A model generated the notes under the pieces. It had not been told where the DNA came from and did not search any database. It saw nothing but the letters and a program-made list of their open reading frames with translations. Shown one piece after another: positions 8,562-19,799 of a DNA stretch of 64,000 nt. A program made the position numbers and the translations under genes. Source of the stretch: Streptomyces sp. Ag109_O5-1 (GTDB lineage: Bacteria; Actinomycetota; Actinomycetes; Streptomycetales; Streptomycetaceae); contig NZ_RKQF01000001.1 in the NCBI RefSeq assembly GCF_003814875.1, positions 10,292,001-10,356,000 of the forward strand. The letters are read 5' to 3'. The first letter of the stretch is position 1, and every line of letters starts with the position of its first letter.

Positions 8562-11500
8562 GTGATTCGGTCCGGCAGGCAGTCAGTGCCTGCGAGGTAT
8601 CCGAAGGGTGACTCGGGACCCGTTCGTTTCCGTGAGCGGTTCCTTCAGGGCGAGCCGGTCGAGAACGGGGTACGGACGTCGATCCTGGACTCCTGGCTGC
8701 GCTGCCGTTCCCTCGGTCTCTCGCCGGACCGGTCCGACCTGCCCTTCCGCGACGACTTCGATCCCGGCGGGCGGATCGTGCGGGCGGCGGCGCCGGTGCT
8801 CGACCGGCTCCAGGCCCGGTTCTCGGGCAGCCGGATCAACATCTCCCTCGCCGACGCCAACGGCATCGTCCTGCTGCGCCGCTTCGGTGACCCGTCGATG
8901 GTCCGCAGCCTTCCCGCGATCCAGGTGGAGCCGGGCTTCGTCTTCGCCGAGCGGTTCGCCGGCACCAACGGAATCGGTCTCGCCCTCGCCGAGCGCGGCC
9001 TCGTCCGGGTCTTCGGAGCCGAGCACTTCGCGGAACGCGCCCAGGGCAACGCCTGCATCGCGCTGCCCGTCCGCGACCCGCTCAGCGGGCGAATGGAGGG
9101 CGTGCTCTGCTTCGGCTACCAGCGCAGCGCCGAGGACCCGGCCCTGGCCGACGTCATCCGCCGGGCGGCACAGGCCGTGGAGCGCCGGCTGCTACGGCAG
9201 AGTTCCGCACGCGAGCGAGTCCTCCTGCGGGCATACCAGTCCGCCGCCGGCCCCGCCTCCGCCCTCTCCATCGACGAACCCGCCCTGGATCTCCGCGCCG
9301 ACGACCGGGCCGCCCTCATGGAGAAGGCCGCCGAGTTCATCTCCCACGCCGAGCAGGGCAGCGCGCGGGTCTTCTTGTCCGACGGCCGCTGTGTCACGCT
9401 CGTCAGCCGCCCGGTGACCGGCGCCGCGGGGGTGCAGGGCCTCGCAGTCGAAATGACGCTGCCGGGGGCGGCGGCAGGGGCGTCGTTGATCGTTTCGCAT
9501 CGGCGGACGTTGCCGGGCGGGGCCCTCGGGAGCCCGGCTGCGCGGGCCGGGCCCGGATCGCCGGGCCGTGTGGTGGCGGGACGTTTGCTGGACATCTCCG
9601 CGGACGGCGCGGCGAGTGCCGGACAGCCCCGCGAACGGGCGCCCGATCTCCTCGTGGGCTGTGCCGCGGCCCCGGCGGTGCGGCGCGGGCCCGACGCCGA
9701 AGCCGACACCCGCGCCGACACCCTTGCGGCGACGGACTGCGCGACCGGTGCCGCGACCGACGCCCCCGAGCAGGCCGTGACCGGCCACAGGGCCTCTGCG
9801 GCCGGCCGTATCGCGCCTGCGACCGCTCACAAGGCTTCTGCGACTGACCGTATCGCCCCGGCGACCGGCCACAAGGCTTCTGCGGCCGGCCGTATCGCCC
9901 CGGTGACCGGCCACAGGGCTTCCACGACTGGCCGTATCGCCCCCGCGACCGGCCACAGGGTCTCTGCGACCGGTCGTACAGCCCCCGCGACCGGCCACAA
10001 GGCCGCCCCCGCAACCGGCCGGGACGCCCCCGTGACCGGTCGCAGCACCGCGCCCGGGACCCCCGACATCTCAGGCGCCCCCGGAACCTCCGCTCCACCC
10101 CGCCGTCTCGTTCTCTTCGGTGAGCCCGGGGTGGGTGCCTACGCCCTTGCCGCGCGGCGCAGGCTGGAGCTGTTGTCCGAGGCCGGCGCCGGCATCGGAA
10201 CCACGCTCGATGTCCGCCGTACCGTCGAGGAACTGGCCCAGACGGCCGTGCCGAAGCTGGCCGACTTCGTGACCGTCGACCTGCCCGATGCCGTGTTGCG
10301 CGGCGAGGAGTCCGACGATCCGCTGGGTGATCTGCGCCGGACGGTGGTGCATGGGGTCCGCAACGGGCTGCCGTTCACGCCGGTCGGCAAACGGATCGAA
10401 TTCGGCCCGACCACCCCCCAGTTGCGCTGTCTGACCCACGGCCGGGCGGAGCTGGAGCCGGACCTGCAGGTCGCCGCGGGCTGGCTCGCGCAGGATCCCG
10501 AGCACACCGAGCAACTGCTGGCCCATGTGCACTCGCTGATCGCCGTACCGCTGGTGGCCCAGGGGGTCGTGCTGGGCATCGCCAGTTTCTACCGCGCGCA
10601 GGGCTCCGCCGCCTTCGGCGACGACGACCGCTCGCTGGCGCAGGAACTGGCCGCACGTGCGGCCCTCTCCATCGACAACGCCCGCCGGTACACCCATGAG
10701 CGCTCGATGGTCCTGGCCCTCCAGCGCAGACTCCTGCCGCACCGGCTGCCCGACCAGGACGCCGTGGAGATCGCCCACCGGTATCTGCCCGCCGAATCGG
10801 ACGTCGGCGGCGACTGGTACGACGTCATCCCTCTCCCGGGTGCCCGGATCGGGCTGCTCGTCGGCGATGTCGTAGGGCACGGCATGCTCTCGGCCGCCAC
10901 CATGGGCCGGCTGCGTACCGCCGCCCGCAGCTTCGCCGAACTGGACTTCCCGCCGGACGAGGTGCTCAGCCATCTGGACGACCTGGTCGGCCGGCTGGAC
11001 CGCGACGACCCCGACGGCGAGGGCTCCGGCATCATCGGCGCAACCTGCCTGTACGCCGTCTACGACCCGACCACGCAGCGCTGCGTCATGGCCCGCGCCG
11101 GCCACCCGCCGCCCGCGCTGGTCCGACCCGACGGCAGCGTCTCCTACCCCGACCTGCCCGCCGGTCCTCCGCTAGGTCTCGGCGGGCTGCCCTTCGACTC
11201 CGCGGAGGTCGACCTGCCGGAGGGCAGCCAGCTCGTCCTCTACACCGACGGACTCATCGAAGACCGCCACCGCGATGTGGACGCCGTCCTGGAACAGCTG
11301 CGCAGCGCCCTGGCGGACCGCCCGGAGCGCACCCCCGAGGAGACCTGTCAGGCGGTCCTCGACAGCGTGGCGCCGGCGCACCCGTGCGACGACGTCGCCC
11401 TGCTGGTCGTCCGCACCCACGCCCTGGGGCCCGACCGGGTCGCCACCTGGGAGCTGCCCGCCGATCCGGCCCTGGTCGGTGAGGTCCGCGCCGCCGCCCT

Positions 11501-11807
11501 CGGCAGGCTCCGTGAGTGGGGCCTCGACGAGACCGCGTTCGTCATGGAGCTGATCCTGAGCGAGCTGGTCACCAACGCCATCCGGCACGGCGCCGGCCCC
11601 GTCCGGGTACGGCTCCTGCACCACCGCACCCTGATCTGCGAGGTCTCCGACACCAGCAACACCGCCCCGCACCTGCGCCGGGCGGCCAGCACCGACGAGG
11701 GCGGCCGGGGCCTGTTCCTGGTCGCCCAGCTCTCCCGGGCCTGGGGCACCCGGCACCTGGCGGAGGGCAAGGTCATCTGGGCCGAATGCGGAGTCGACGG
11801 CGTGTGA
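8562..11807 (+). CDS. GAF / SpoIIE phosphatase / RsbW-like kinase sensor protein
   Basis: 1081 aa, GTG start with an in-frame stop 15 bases upstream. Domains in order: residues ~1-220 resemble the N-terminal sensor of AcoR-type activators (SILDSWLRC, FAGTNGIG, ERAQGNACIALPV); ~400-490 is a repetitive Ala/Thr/Gly/His linker; ~530-700 a GAF domain (LLSEAGAGIGTTLD); ~720-935 a PP2C-like SpoIIE phosphatase (GGDWYDVIPL, VGDVVGHG, LYTDGLIEDR); ~955-1080 an HATPase_c anti-sigma-type kinase (ELVTNAIRHG, DEGGRGLFLV). Such proteins usually run partner-switching circuits that dephosphorylate an anti-anti-sigma factor and bind a sigma factor. No antagonist or sigma gene is adjacent. A sugar ABC operon follows after 47 bp. 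Confidence 0.92.
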   Translation: MIRSGRQSVPARYPKGDSGPVRFRERFLQGEPVENGVRTSILDSWLRCRSLGLSPDRSDLPFRDDFDPGGRIVRAAAPVLDRLQARFSGSRINISLADANGIVLLRRFGDPSMVRSLPAIQVEPGFVFAERFAGTNGIGLALAERGLVRVFGAEHFAERAQGNACIALPVRDPLSGRMEGVLCFGYQRSAEDPALADVIRRAAQAVERRLLRQSSARERVLLRAYQSAAGPASALSIDEPALDLRADDRAALMEKAAEFISHAEQGSARVFLSDGRCVTLVSRPVTGAAGVQGLAVEMTLPGAAAGASLIVSHRRTLPGGALGSPAARAGPGSPGRVVAGRLLDISADGAASAGQPRERAPDLLVGCAAAPAVRRGPDAEADTRADTLAATDCATGAATDAPEQAVTGHRASAAGRIAPATAHKASATDRIAPATGHKASAAGRIAPVTGHRASTTGRIAPATGHRVSATGRTAPATGHKAAPATGRDAPVTGRSTAPGTPDISGAPGTSAPPRRLVLFGEPGVGAYALAARRRLELLSEAGAGIGTTLDVRRTVEELAQTAVPKLADFVTVDLPDAVLRGEESDDPLGDLRRTVVHGVRNGLPFTPVGKRIEFGPTTPQLRCLTHGRAELEPDLQVAAGWLAQDPEHTEQLLAHVHSLIAVPLVAQGVVLGIASFYRAQGSAAFGDDDRSLAQELAARAALSIDNARRYTHERSMVLALQRRLLPHRLPDQDAVEIAHRYLPAESDVGGDWYDVIPLPGARIGLLVGDVVGHGMLSAATMGRLRTAARSFAELDFPPDEVLSHLDDLVGRLDRDDPDGEGSGIIGATCLYAVYDPTTQRCVMARAGHPPPALVRPDGSVSYPDLPAGPPLGLGGLPFDSAEVDLPEGSQLVLYTDGLIEDRHRDVDAVLEQLRSALADRPERTPEETCQAVLDSVAPAHPCDDVALLVVRTHALGPDRVATWELPADPALVGEVRAAALGRLREWGLDETAFVMELILSELVTNAIRHGAGPVRVRLLHHRTLICEVSDTSNTAPHLRRAASTDEGGRGLFLVAQLSRAWGTRHLAEGKVIWAECGVDGV
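9777..9986 (+). repeat. 42-bp coding minisatellite, five units
   Basis: Five consecutive 42-bp units (starting 9777, 9819, 9861, 9903, 9945) plus a degenerate tail to about 10045 lie inside the sensor-phosphatase gene. Each encodes 14 residues close to ATGHKASAAGRIAP, with variation at a few positions. The unit length is a multiple of three, so changes in copy number keep the frame. It lies between the N-terminal sensor and the second GAF domain and probably forms a flexible linker. Confidence 0.9.
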
Positions 11808-11821
11808 GGCCCCTTCGGCGC

Positions 11822-11836
11822 TCCATATCGTATGGA
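11822..11836. promoter_or_regulatory. Perfect palindrome before the sugar ABC operon
   Basis: TCCATA-TCG-TATGGA, 6-bp arms, followed by an AT-rich stretch (TTGATGTAATTTTTT) just before the GTG of the ABC ATPase. It may be an operator for the transporter operon or a short terminator for the upstream gene. No regulator gene is adjacent. Confidence 0.45.
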
Positions 11837-11854
11837 TTGATGTAATTTTTTCCC

Positions 11855-13455
<1,601 letters not shown>

Positions 13456-13459
<4 letters not shown>

Positions 13460-14514
13460 CCGGCCTCCGGAGCCGGTTGCGGGTCGTGACCGGCCGTGCG
13501 CCCCGGCCGGGCGGCCACCTGATCGGCTCCTACGGGCTGCCGGCCCTCACGCTCCTCCTCGTCCTGGTCTTCTCGCTGGCGCTGCCCCGGACCTTCCCCA
13601 CGCTGGACAACGTCGACTCGATCCTGTCCACCCAGGCGATCCCGGCCGTCCTCGCGCTCGCCGCCATGGTCCCCATCGTCACCGGCGCCTTCGACCTCTC
13701 CCTCGGCTACGGCCTCGGCCTCGCCCACGTTATGGTGATGAAGCTGATCGTCGACGTGGGCTGGCCCTGGCCGCTCGCCTGTCTCACCGTGGTGGCGGGC
13801 GGTGGCCTCGCCGGGGTCCTCAACGGGGCCGTCGTGGAGTTCGGCCGGATCGACTCGTTCATCGCCACCCTCGGCACCGGCAGCATGATGTACGCGATCA
13901 CCGGCTGGGTCACCGGAGGCGGCCGGATCGTCCCCGGCCCGCAAGGCCTCCCGGCACCCTTCACCGACCTCTACGACTCGAAGTTCCTCGGCCTGCCGCT
14001 CCCCGCCTTCTACGTCCTGGCCCTCGCCGCCGTCCTCTGGCTCGTGCTGGAGCGGCTGCCGCTCGGCAGGTATCTGTACGTCGTCGGCTCCAACCCGCGC
14101 GCGGCCGAACTCGTCGGCATCCGCACCCGCACCTGCACGGTGTACGCGTTCACCGCGTCGGGGCTGATCGTCGGCTTCGCAGGGGTGCTGCTCGCCGCCC
14201 AGCAGGAACTCGGCAACCCCAGCGTCGGTCTCGACTACCTGCTGCCCGCCTTCGCCGGTGCCCTCCTCGGCTCGACGGCGATCAGACCCGGCCGCCCGAA
14301 CGTCCTCGGCACGGTCGTCGCGGTCGCCGTCCTCGCCGTGGGCCTCACCGGCATCGGCCAACTGGGCGCCGACTTCTGGACCGTCCCCCTCTTCTACGGC
14401 GGCACCCTCCTGGTCGCCGTGGGCCTCGCGGGCTACGCGTCCCGTCGCCGCCTGCGCACCGGCAGCGGCCTGCCGCCCGACCCGCCGACGCCGACGGAGG
14501 GGAGCGCCGAATGA
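13456..14514 (+). CDS. Sugar ABC importer permease (RbsC type)
   Basis: 352 aa from the ATG overlapping the ATPase stop. Eight to ten hydrophobic segments and the family features FDLSLG (second helix region), GRIDSFIATLGTGSMM (the motif usually written V-x-PFIATLG-T), and ELVGIRT (EAA-like cytoplasmic loop contacting the ATPase). It forms the membrane channel for the sugar importer. The stop overlaps the ATG of the binding-protein gene, so the three genes are translationally coupled in the order ATPase, permease, binding protein. Confidence 0.92.
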
Positions 14515-15845
14515 CGCCTTCTCCGTGGCGGGTCCGCCGACACGGGCAGGCAGCCCCCTTGCCCGCCGGAGCGGTCTCTCCGGGAGACAGGGTGCGCCCG
14601 GTCGCCGTGACGTGGGAGGCGGGGGCCCGCGGCCTGTCCCACGCCCCGACCGACGTGTCCTCCGGCGATCCGGGGTACGGCATCCGCACCGCCCGCCCCG
14701 GTGTCCGGCCAGGCCGGTTCGCCCGCCGCACCGCCGCACTGCTGGCCACGATCGTCGTTCTCGCCGGCTGCGAACGCGGCTCCCCGCGCACCGGGCCGGG
14801 GGAGTCGACCACCGGCCCGATCGGCTGCCCCGCCGTCTACGACACCGCCCGCGCCGCCGTCGAGCGCGCGGAACGCACCGATGTGCCCTGGGGCGGGCCG
14901 ACGACCGGCCCGCGCGCGGTGACGGGCAGATCCCTCGTCTATGTGGCCCAGACGATGACCAACCCCGGTGTCGCCGGCGCCGCGCAGGGCGTGCGGCAGG
15001 CGGCACGGGTCGTCGGCTGGAACGTCCGTGTGATCGACGGCGGCGGCACCCCGGCCGGCATCCAGGCCGCGATGGACCAGGCGGTCGATCTCAAGCCCTC
15101 CGGCATCGTCATCGGCGGTTTCGACCCCGGTTCCACCTCGCAGCAGGTCTCCCGGGCCGCCGCCGAGAAGATCCCGCTGGTGGGCTGGCACGCGGTCGCC
15201 GCGCCGGGTCCCAGCCGGCGGCCCCCGCTCTTCAGCAACGTCACCACGCACGTCCAGGACGTGGCCCGCATCAGCGCCCAATGGGTCATCGAGCACTCGC
15301 GCGGCAGGGCCGGGGCGGTGCTCTTCACCGACGCCTCGATCCCGTTCGCCCTCACGAAGTCCGAGCTGATCAGGAAGGAGCTCGCCACCTGCCCGGACGT
15401 GCGCGTCCTGGCGTACGAGAACATCCCGATCCCGGACGCGAGCAGCCGCACCCCGCGCGAGGTCGCCTCGCTCCTGTCCCGTTTCGGTGACCGCTGGACC
15501 CACTCCGTCGCCATCAACGACCTCTACTTCGCCGACGCCGCGCCCGCCTTCCGCGCGGCCGGCGCACCGGGTACGGGACCGCCGTACAACATCGGTGCGG
15601 GCGACGGCGATCCGTCCGCCTTCCAGCGCATCAACAGCGGGCAGTACCAGTCCGCCACCGTCCCCGAGCCGCTGACCCAGCAGGGCTGGCAGATCGTCGA
15701 CGAGTTCAACCGCGCCTTCTCCGACAGCCCGGCCAGCGGATACGCGGCACCCGTCCATGTCTCCACCGCCGCCAACACCGGCGGCGCGACCTCCTGGGAC
15801 CCGTCGGGCTACCGGGAGGCCTACCGAAAGATCTGGGGCAGGTGA
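14511..15845 (+). CDS. Sugar ABC importer substrate-binding lipoprotein
   Basis: 444 aa from the ATG overlapping the permease stop. The mature part is a periplasmic-binding-protein-1 fold: SLVYVAQTMTNPGVAGAAQG, then GIQAAMDQAVDLKPSGIVIGGFD, as in RbsB-type proteins. The lipoprotein signal (RPGRFARRTAALL, hydrophobic run, lipobox VLAGC) begins only about 70 residues in. Either the protein has an unusual N-terminal extension or the true start is downstream, for instance the in-frame GTG at 14655, although that has no clear ribosome-binding site. It captures the substrate outside the membrane and delivers it to the permease. Confidence 0.85.
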   Translation: MTPSPWRVRRHGQAAPLPAGAVSPGDRVRPVAVTWEAGARGLSHAPTDVSSGDPGYGIRTARPGVRPGRFARRTAALLATIVVLAGCERGSPRTGPGESTTGPIGCPAVYDTARAAVERAERTDVPWGGPTTGPRAVTGRSLVYVAQTMTNPGVAGAAQGVRQAARVVGWNVRVIDGGGTPAGIQAAMDQAVDLKPSGIVIGGFDPGSTSQQVSRAAAEKIPLVGWHAVAAPGPSRRPPLFSNVTTHVQDVARISAQWVIEHSRGRAGAVLFTDASIPFALTKSELIRKELATCPDVRVLAYENIPIPDASSRTPREVASLLSRFGDRWTHSVAINDLYFADAAPAFRAAGAPGTGPPYNIGAGDGDPSAFQRINSGQYQSATVPEPLTQQGWQIVDEFNRAFSDSPASGYAAPVHVSTAANTGGATSWDPSGYREAYRKIWGR

Positions 15846-15899
15846 CGCACCGTCAGGGGGCATGTCGTGCGGCGGTCGTGACATCCGGCACCCGTACCG

Positions 15900-18800
15900 T
15901 CATCGAGGGCAGAGCAGCTGGTCGGGAACGGAGGCCACACGGGTCCGCCAGTCGGTCGGGGGCACTTCGCCGAGGCGCGCGCAGACCTTGGCGGCCACCT
16001 CGCGAGGGCTGATCCCGAAGAGCTGGAGCGGTACGTGCTCGCCGGAGGCATGGAGAGTGCGGCTGTCCGGTCCGAAAGCCAGGGCCAGCACCGTGTCGCC
16101 GGACGTCGGCAGTGACGACCCCAGCCGTTGGTTGGAGGTGTTGTCCCACAGGCGCAGCGTGCCGTCCTGCTCGGCCGTGGCCAGCGTGCGGTCGTCCGGT
16201 GAGAAGGCCAGCGCCGACACGGTGCCGGATGCGCCGTCGTCGGGTCGGTCAGGGGCGGCCGGGAGTACGACCCGGCGCCGGCGGACGCTGCCGTCCCAGA
16301 CGGTGACCTGCCCGGACTCGTCGCCCGCGGCCAGGTACCTGCCGTCGGGACTGAACGTCAGGGCGGTGACGCTGCCCGAGGTGAGGACCTGGCGGGTCAC
16401 CCGGCCGGTGCGCAGGTCCAGCAGCTGGCCGTGCGAGGTGACAAGGAGACGCCGGTCGGGACGCACCGCGAGGATCTCACCACCCACGCCGGCCGTCCGC
16501 CCGACCACGGTCTTCCGGCTCAGGTCCCAGGATTCGATCTCCTCGTCCGCCGGGATGCGCGAGGTCAGCAGCGTCCCGTGCGGGCCGAACGCGATGCCGT
16601 TGACCGCGTTTGAGGGGAGGCCGGGATGCTCGCGGTTCGTCTCAGCCGTGGGCAGGGTGGCGATGACCCGGTGTGCCGCGATGTCCCACAGGGCAACGTG
16701 CTCCGGCGGCACGGATTCGTATGGGTGGCTGACTCCGTAGGCGAGGACGCGGCTGTCGGGTCGGAAGGTCAGGAAGACCGTGCAGGGCGCGGGAGCGCGG
16801 TGTTCTCCGGGCGGAGCTGGACAGGAGACGGGCGGGAGGTCGGTCACCCGGTCGCCGGTGCGTACTCGGAACCTGGTCCGCCCGGAGGCGCGGTCCATCC
16901 GGGCGGTGGCGAGGGTCCGGCCGTCCGGGCTGAAGGCAGCCGCGGTGACGGGCGTGTTCTGCCAGTTCGCGGTCGCGCCGTGCAGGGTCAGGGACCGCAC
17001 GACATCCTCCGTGCTGCCACCCAGGTAGCTGATCCGCTGTGCTTTCAGGTCGATCCGGAGTTCACTGGCGGTTTCGTCGGGCAGCGGATACCGGAGGACG
17101 AGGGCCGGGGCGGTCGAGGCCCCCGAGCCGACCCGCCACAGCAGGATCTCGTCCGCATCGGATGCGACCAGGTAAGTTCCGTCGCGGCTGAACTCCACTT
17201 CCCGCAGCCCCTTGTGCGAGATCCCGGGCAGGCGCTTTCCCGACGCGATGTCCCAGATCCGTACGCCGGACGTGGTCAGGAGGACGAGCCGACGGCCGTC
17301 CGGGGTCAACCGCACGTTCTCCTCAAGGCAGTCGTCGGCCGTCACGGTGGGCGCCCAGGCGGCCGAGAGCCGCCGTCGCCCGGTGACAGTCCACAGCTCT
17401 ACCGGCCTGCCCGGACGGCACAGTGCCACCAACTTGTCGTCCGCGCTCACCGCCGCGTCGGGGAACGGATAGTCCGAGAGGCTGCGTTGACGTAGTACGC
17501 GATGCGTGTTCCAGTCCGAGAGCGGGATCGGCCCTGCGCCGGCACCATGCGACACGGTGTCCAGACGCAGCCGCAACAGGACGCGCCGGCTCGCCACATC
17601 CACCAGCCGGACCACATGCCGTCCGCCGGCCGTCCCGTACAGCAGCACCGTACGGCCGCTCGGACCGAACTCGGCACCGTCGGCGGCGGAGAAGGCCGGG
17701 CGTTCGACCAGCCCGGCCCGTATGTCCCACACCCGTATCTGATCGGCTCTCCGTGCCTGATCGCCTCCCCGTGGCAGATCGCCTCCCAGCAGCGTGAGCC
17801 GGCGGTTGTCTGAGCTCAGCGCCCCCGCCTGGCTGAGTTCCTCTCCCAGACCGGGGTAGGTGGCGATCTTCCGGTGCGTACGCACGTCCCAGAGCACCAC
17901 GCGCCGGCTGTCGGCGCTGAGCAGCGTACGGCCGTCGGCTCCGAGGTACCGCTCGGCCGCCGGATCGGCGTTCGGATCGACGAAGGCGTCCTGTTCCTTC
18001 TGCGTCATGGCACCGATCAGTGCCGAGCGGGTTTCGGGGAGGTCGGCGAGCCGCCATGAGGCGAGGCTGAGTTCCATCGCCGTGGCCGGGTCGGTCGCGC
18101 GCAGCGCATCGGCCAGCGCCGCCGTTCGGCGGGCCTCGGCCAACGCCTGCTCATGGTCCCGGGAACGGCTCTGCTGCCACGCCAGCGTGGCGGTGACCAG
18201 GATCAGCGCGGCGGCCAGGGACAGGGCCGTCCGAAGTCGGCGCAGCCGCCGGGACGCGCGGGTGGCCGCACGCCGTTCTTGTTCGCGCGCGGTGACACTC
18301 GCGGTCAGGAAGGACCGTTCGGCGGAGGTGAGGTGGGCCGGTGCCAGGTGTTCCTCGACCGCGGTCAGCCGGCTGCCCCGGTACAGCGCACCGGCATCAC
18401 GGCCGAGGTCGGCCCAGGTCCGGGCCGCGTCGGTCAACGCGTGGTGCAGGCGTATCAGTTCGCGATCCCGCTCGATCCATTCACGTAGCCGGGGCCAGCC
18501 CGTGATCAGTGCCTCGTGCGCGAGGTCGACGGTGCCGTCTTCGAGGGTGAGCAGGCGGGCGCGGGCCAGGTGTTCGAGGACCGTGGCCGTGTCCACGGGG
18601 TCACCGAAGTCGAGTTCCGAGCGGGGGGCGGGGCGTCGCGTGTCGGGGGTTCCCTCGCCCGGGGTGATGAGGCGCAGCAGGATACGGCGGGCGAGGTCGG
18701 ACTGCGACGGGGTCAGACGGGCGTGGACGGCTTCTGCGGTGCGGGCAATGGCACCGCTCAGACCGCCGGCCCCATCGTAGGCCTCTGCGGTGAGGGCTCG

Positions 18801-19775
18801 GCCTTTGCGGCGGCGCCACGTCTCCAGCAGGGCGTGTGACATCAGCGGCAGCGCCCCCGGTTCTCCTTCGACCTCGTCGAGAATGCGGGTCGTCAGCCCG
18901 CGTTTCACGTTCAGGCCGGCGGCCTGTGCCGGCCTGACGACGGCCTCGCGCAGTTCATCGCGGCTCATCGGCCCGGCGAGCACGGTGCCGTCCTGCAGGG
19001 CCGCGGTCAGCCGGCGGTGTTCGGCGCAGCGGCCCAGAAAGTCGGCGCGTACTGCGATGACGACGCGTAGCCGGCTCGCGGAGTCGGTGGCGGTCAGGAG
19101 GCGGTCGATGAACTGCTCGCGTTCGGCAGGGTCTGTGCAAAGGGTGTAGAGCTCTTCGAACTGGTCCACGATCAGCCATGTGTCCTCATGCCCGCCGGCG
19201 GGCATGAGGCGCTGTTCATGGGTGCGCTGTGGGTGTTCGCCGGGGGTGAGCACCCGTACGGTGGCCGGGCGCGGACCGGTCGGACCCGCGTTGCGGAGAC
19301 GGGGGATGAGGCCGGCGCGCAGCAGAGAGGACTTGCCGCTGCCCGAGGGGCCGAACACCGCCGTGAAGCGGCGCGAAGAAGCCTGCTGGAAGAGGTGCTC
19401 GGTGAGCTTGCCCCGTCCGAAGAACAGATCGACGTCTGCGGGCTCGAAACGGGCTAGTCCCCGGTAGGGCGGCTGAGCGTCCTCGCCGTCCGTGCGCGGC
19501 TCGCCGGCCGCCTTGGCGGCAGCCTCATGCCACCGTTCCTCCCACTCGGTCTGGTCGCCGCCGCAGGCACGCACGTAGGCCAACGCGACCGGCAGGGTCG
19601 GCATCCGCTCACCCGCGGCCGCCTGTGACAGGGTGCTCGCCCCGTGCCCTGTGCGCTGCGCCATCGCTCGGTACGTCGGACTGCCGGCTTCCGTCCGCAG
19701 CTTGCGCAACTCGAAAGCGAACTGCGCGACCGGACCCGCACCCGGATCAAGTGGACTTTCCCGACGCCCCGCCAT
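15900..19775 (-). CDS. HTH - STAND NTPase - TM - WD40 repeat protein
   Basis: 1291 aa from the ATG at 19775, preceded by GGGGGAA. In order: a helix-turn-helix-like region (~15-75, FAFELRKLRTEAGSPTYRAM); PYRGLARFEPADVDLFFGR introducing an nSTAND1-type P-loop NTPase with Walker A GPSGSGKSS (~142-150) and Walker B-like WLIVDQFEELYTLC; a helical region; a single membrane-spanning segment (ALSLAAALILVTATLAW); then a long WD40 propeller region with repeats such as TFSPDGRYLAAGDESGQVTVWD and AFSPDDRTLATAEQDGTLRLWD. STAND proteins act as switches that oligomerise on ligand binding; the WD40 part likely senses a partner. The output domain is not obvious beyond the HTH. Monocistronic. Confidence 0.9.
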   Translation of the reverse strand: MAGRRESPLDPGAGPVAQFAFELRKLRTEAGSPTYRAMAQRTGHGASTLSQAAAGERMPTLPVALAYVRACGGDQTEWEERWHEAAAKAAGEPRTDGEDAQPPYRGLARFEPADVDLFFGRGKLTEHLFQQASSRRFTAVFGPSGSGKSSLLRAGLIPRLRNAGPTGPRPATVRVLTPGEHPQRTHEQRLMPAGGHEDTWLIVDQFEELYTLCTDPAEREQFIDRLLTATDSASRLRVVIAVRADFLGRCAEHRRLTAALQDGTVLAGPMSRDELREAVVRPAQAAGLNVKRGLTTRILDEVEGEPGALPLMSHALLETWRRRKGRALTAEAYDGAGGLSGAIARTAEAVHARLTPSQSDLARRILLRLITPGEGTPDTRRPAPRSELDFGDPVDTATVLEHLARARLLTLEDGTVDLAHEALITGWPRLREWIERDRELIRLHHALTDAARTWADLGRDAGALYRGSRLTAVEEHLAPAHLTSAERSFLTASVTAREQERRAATRASRRLRRLRTALSLAAALILVTATLAWQQSRSRDHEQALAEARRTAALADALRATDPATAMELSLASWRLADLPETRSALIGAMTQKEQDAFVDPNADPAAERYLGADGRTLLSADSRRVVLWDVRTHRKIATYPGLGEELSQAGALSSDNRRLTLLGGDLPRGGDQARRADQIRVWDIRAGLVERPAFSAADGAEFGPSGRTVLLYGTAGGRHVVRLVDVASRRVLLRLRLDTVSHGAGAGPIPLSDWNTHRVLRQRSLSDYPFPDAAVSADDKLVALCRPGRPVELWTVTGRRRLSAAWAPTVTADDCLEENVRLTPDGRRLVLLTTSGVRIWDIASGKRLPGISHKGLREVEFSRDGTYLVASDADEILLWRVGSGASTAPALVLRYPLPDETASELRIDLKAQRISYLGGSTEDVVRSLTLHGATANWQNTPVTAAAFSPDGRTLATARMDRASGRTRFRVRTGDRVTDLPPVSCPAPPGEHRAPAPCTVFLTFRPDSRVLAYGVSHPYESVPPEHVALWDIAAHRVIATLPTAETNREHPGLPSNAVNGIAFGPHGTLLTSRIPADEEIESWDLSRKTVVGRTAGVGGEILAVRPDRRLLVTSHGQLLDLRTGRVTRQVLTSGSVTALTFSPDGRYLAAGDESGQVTVWDGSVRRRRVVLPAAPDRPDDGASGTVSALAFSPDDRTLATAEQDGTLRLWDNTSNQRLGSSLPTSGDTVLALAFGPDSRTLHASGEHVPLQLFGISPREVAAKVCARLGEVPPTDWRTRVASVPDQLLCPR

Positions 19776-19799
19776 CGGCAGTTCCCCCGTCCTGACTCC

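Noticed and set aside
9777..10045. Coding repeat as a CRISPR array
   Set aside because: Units are contiguous without unique spacers and keep the reading frame of a recognised protein.
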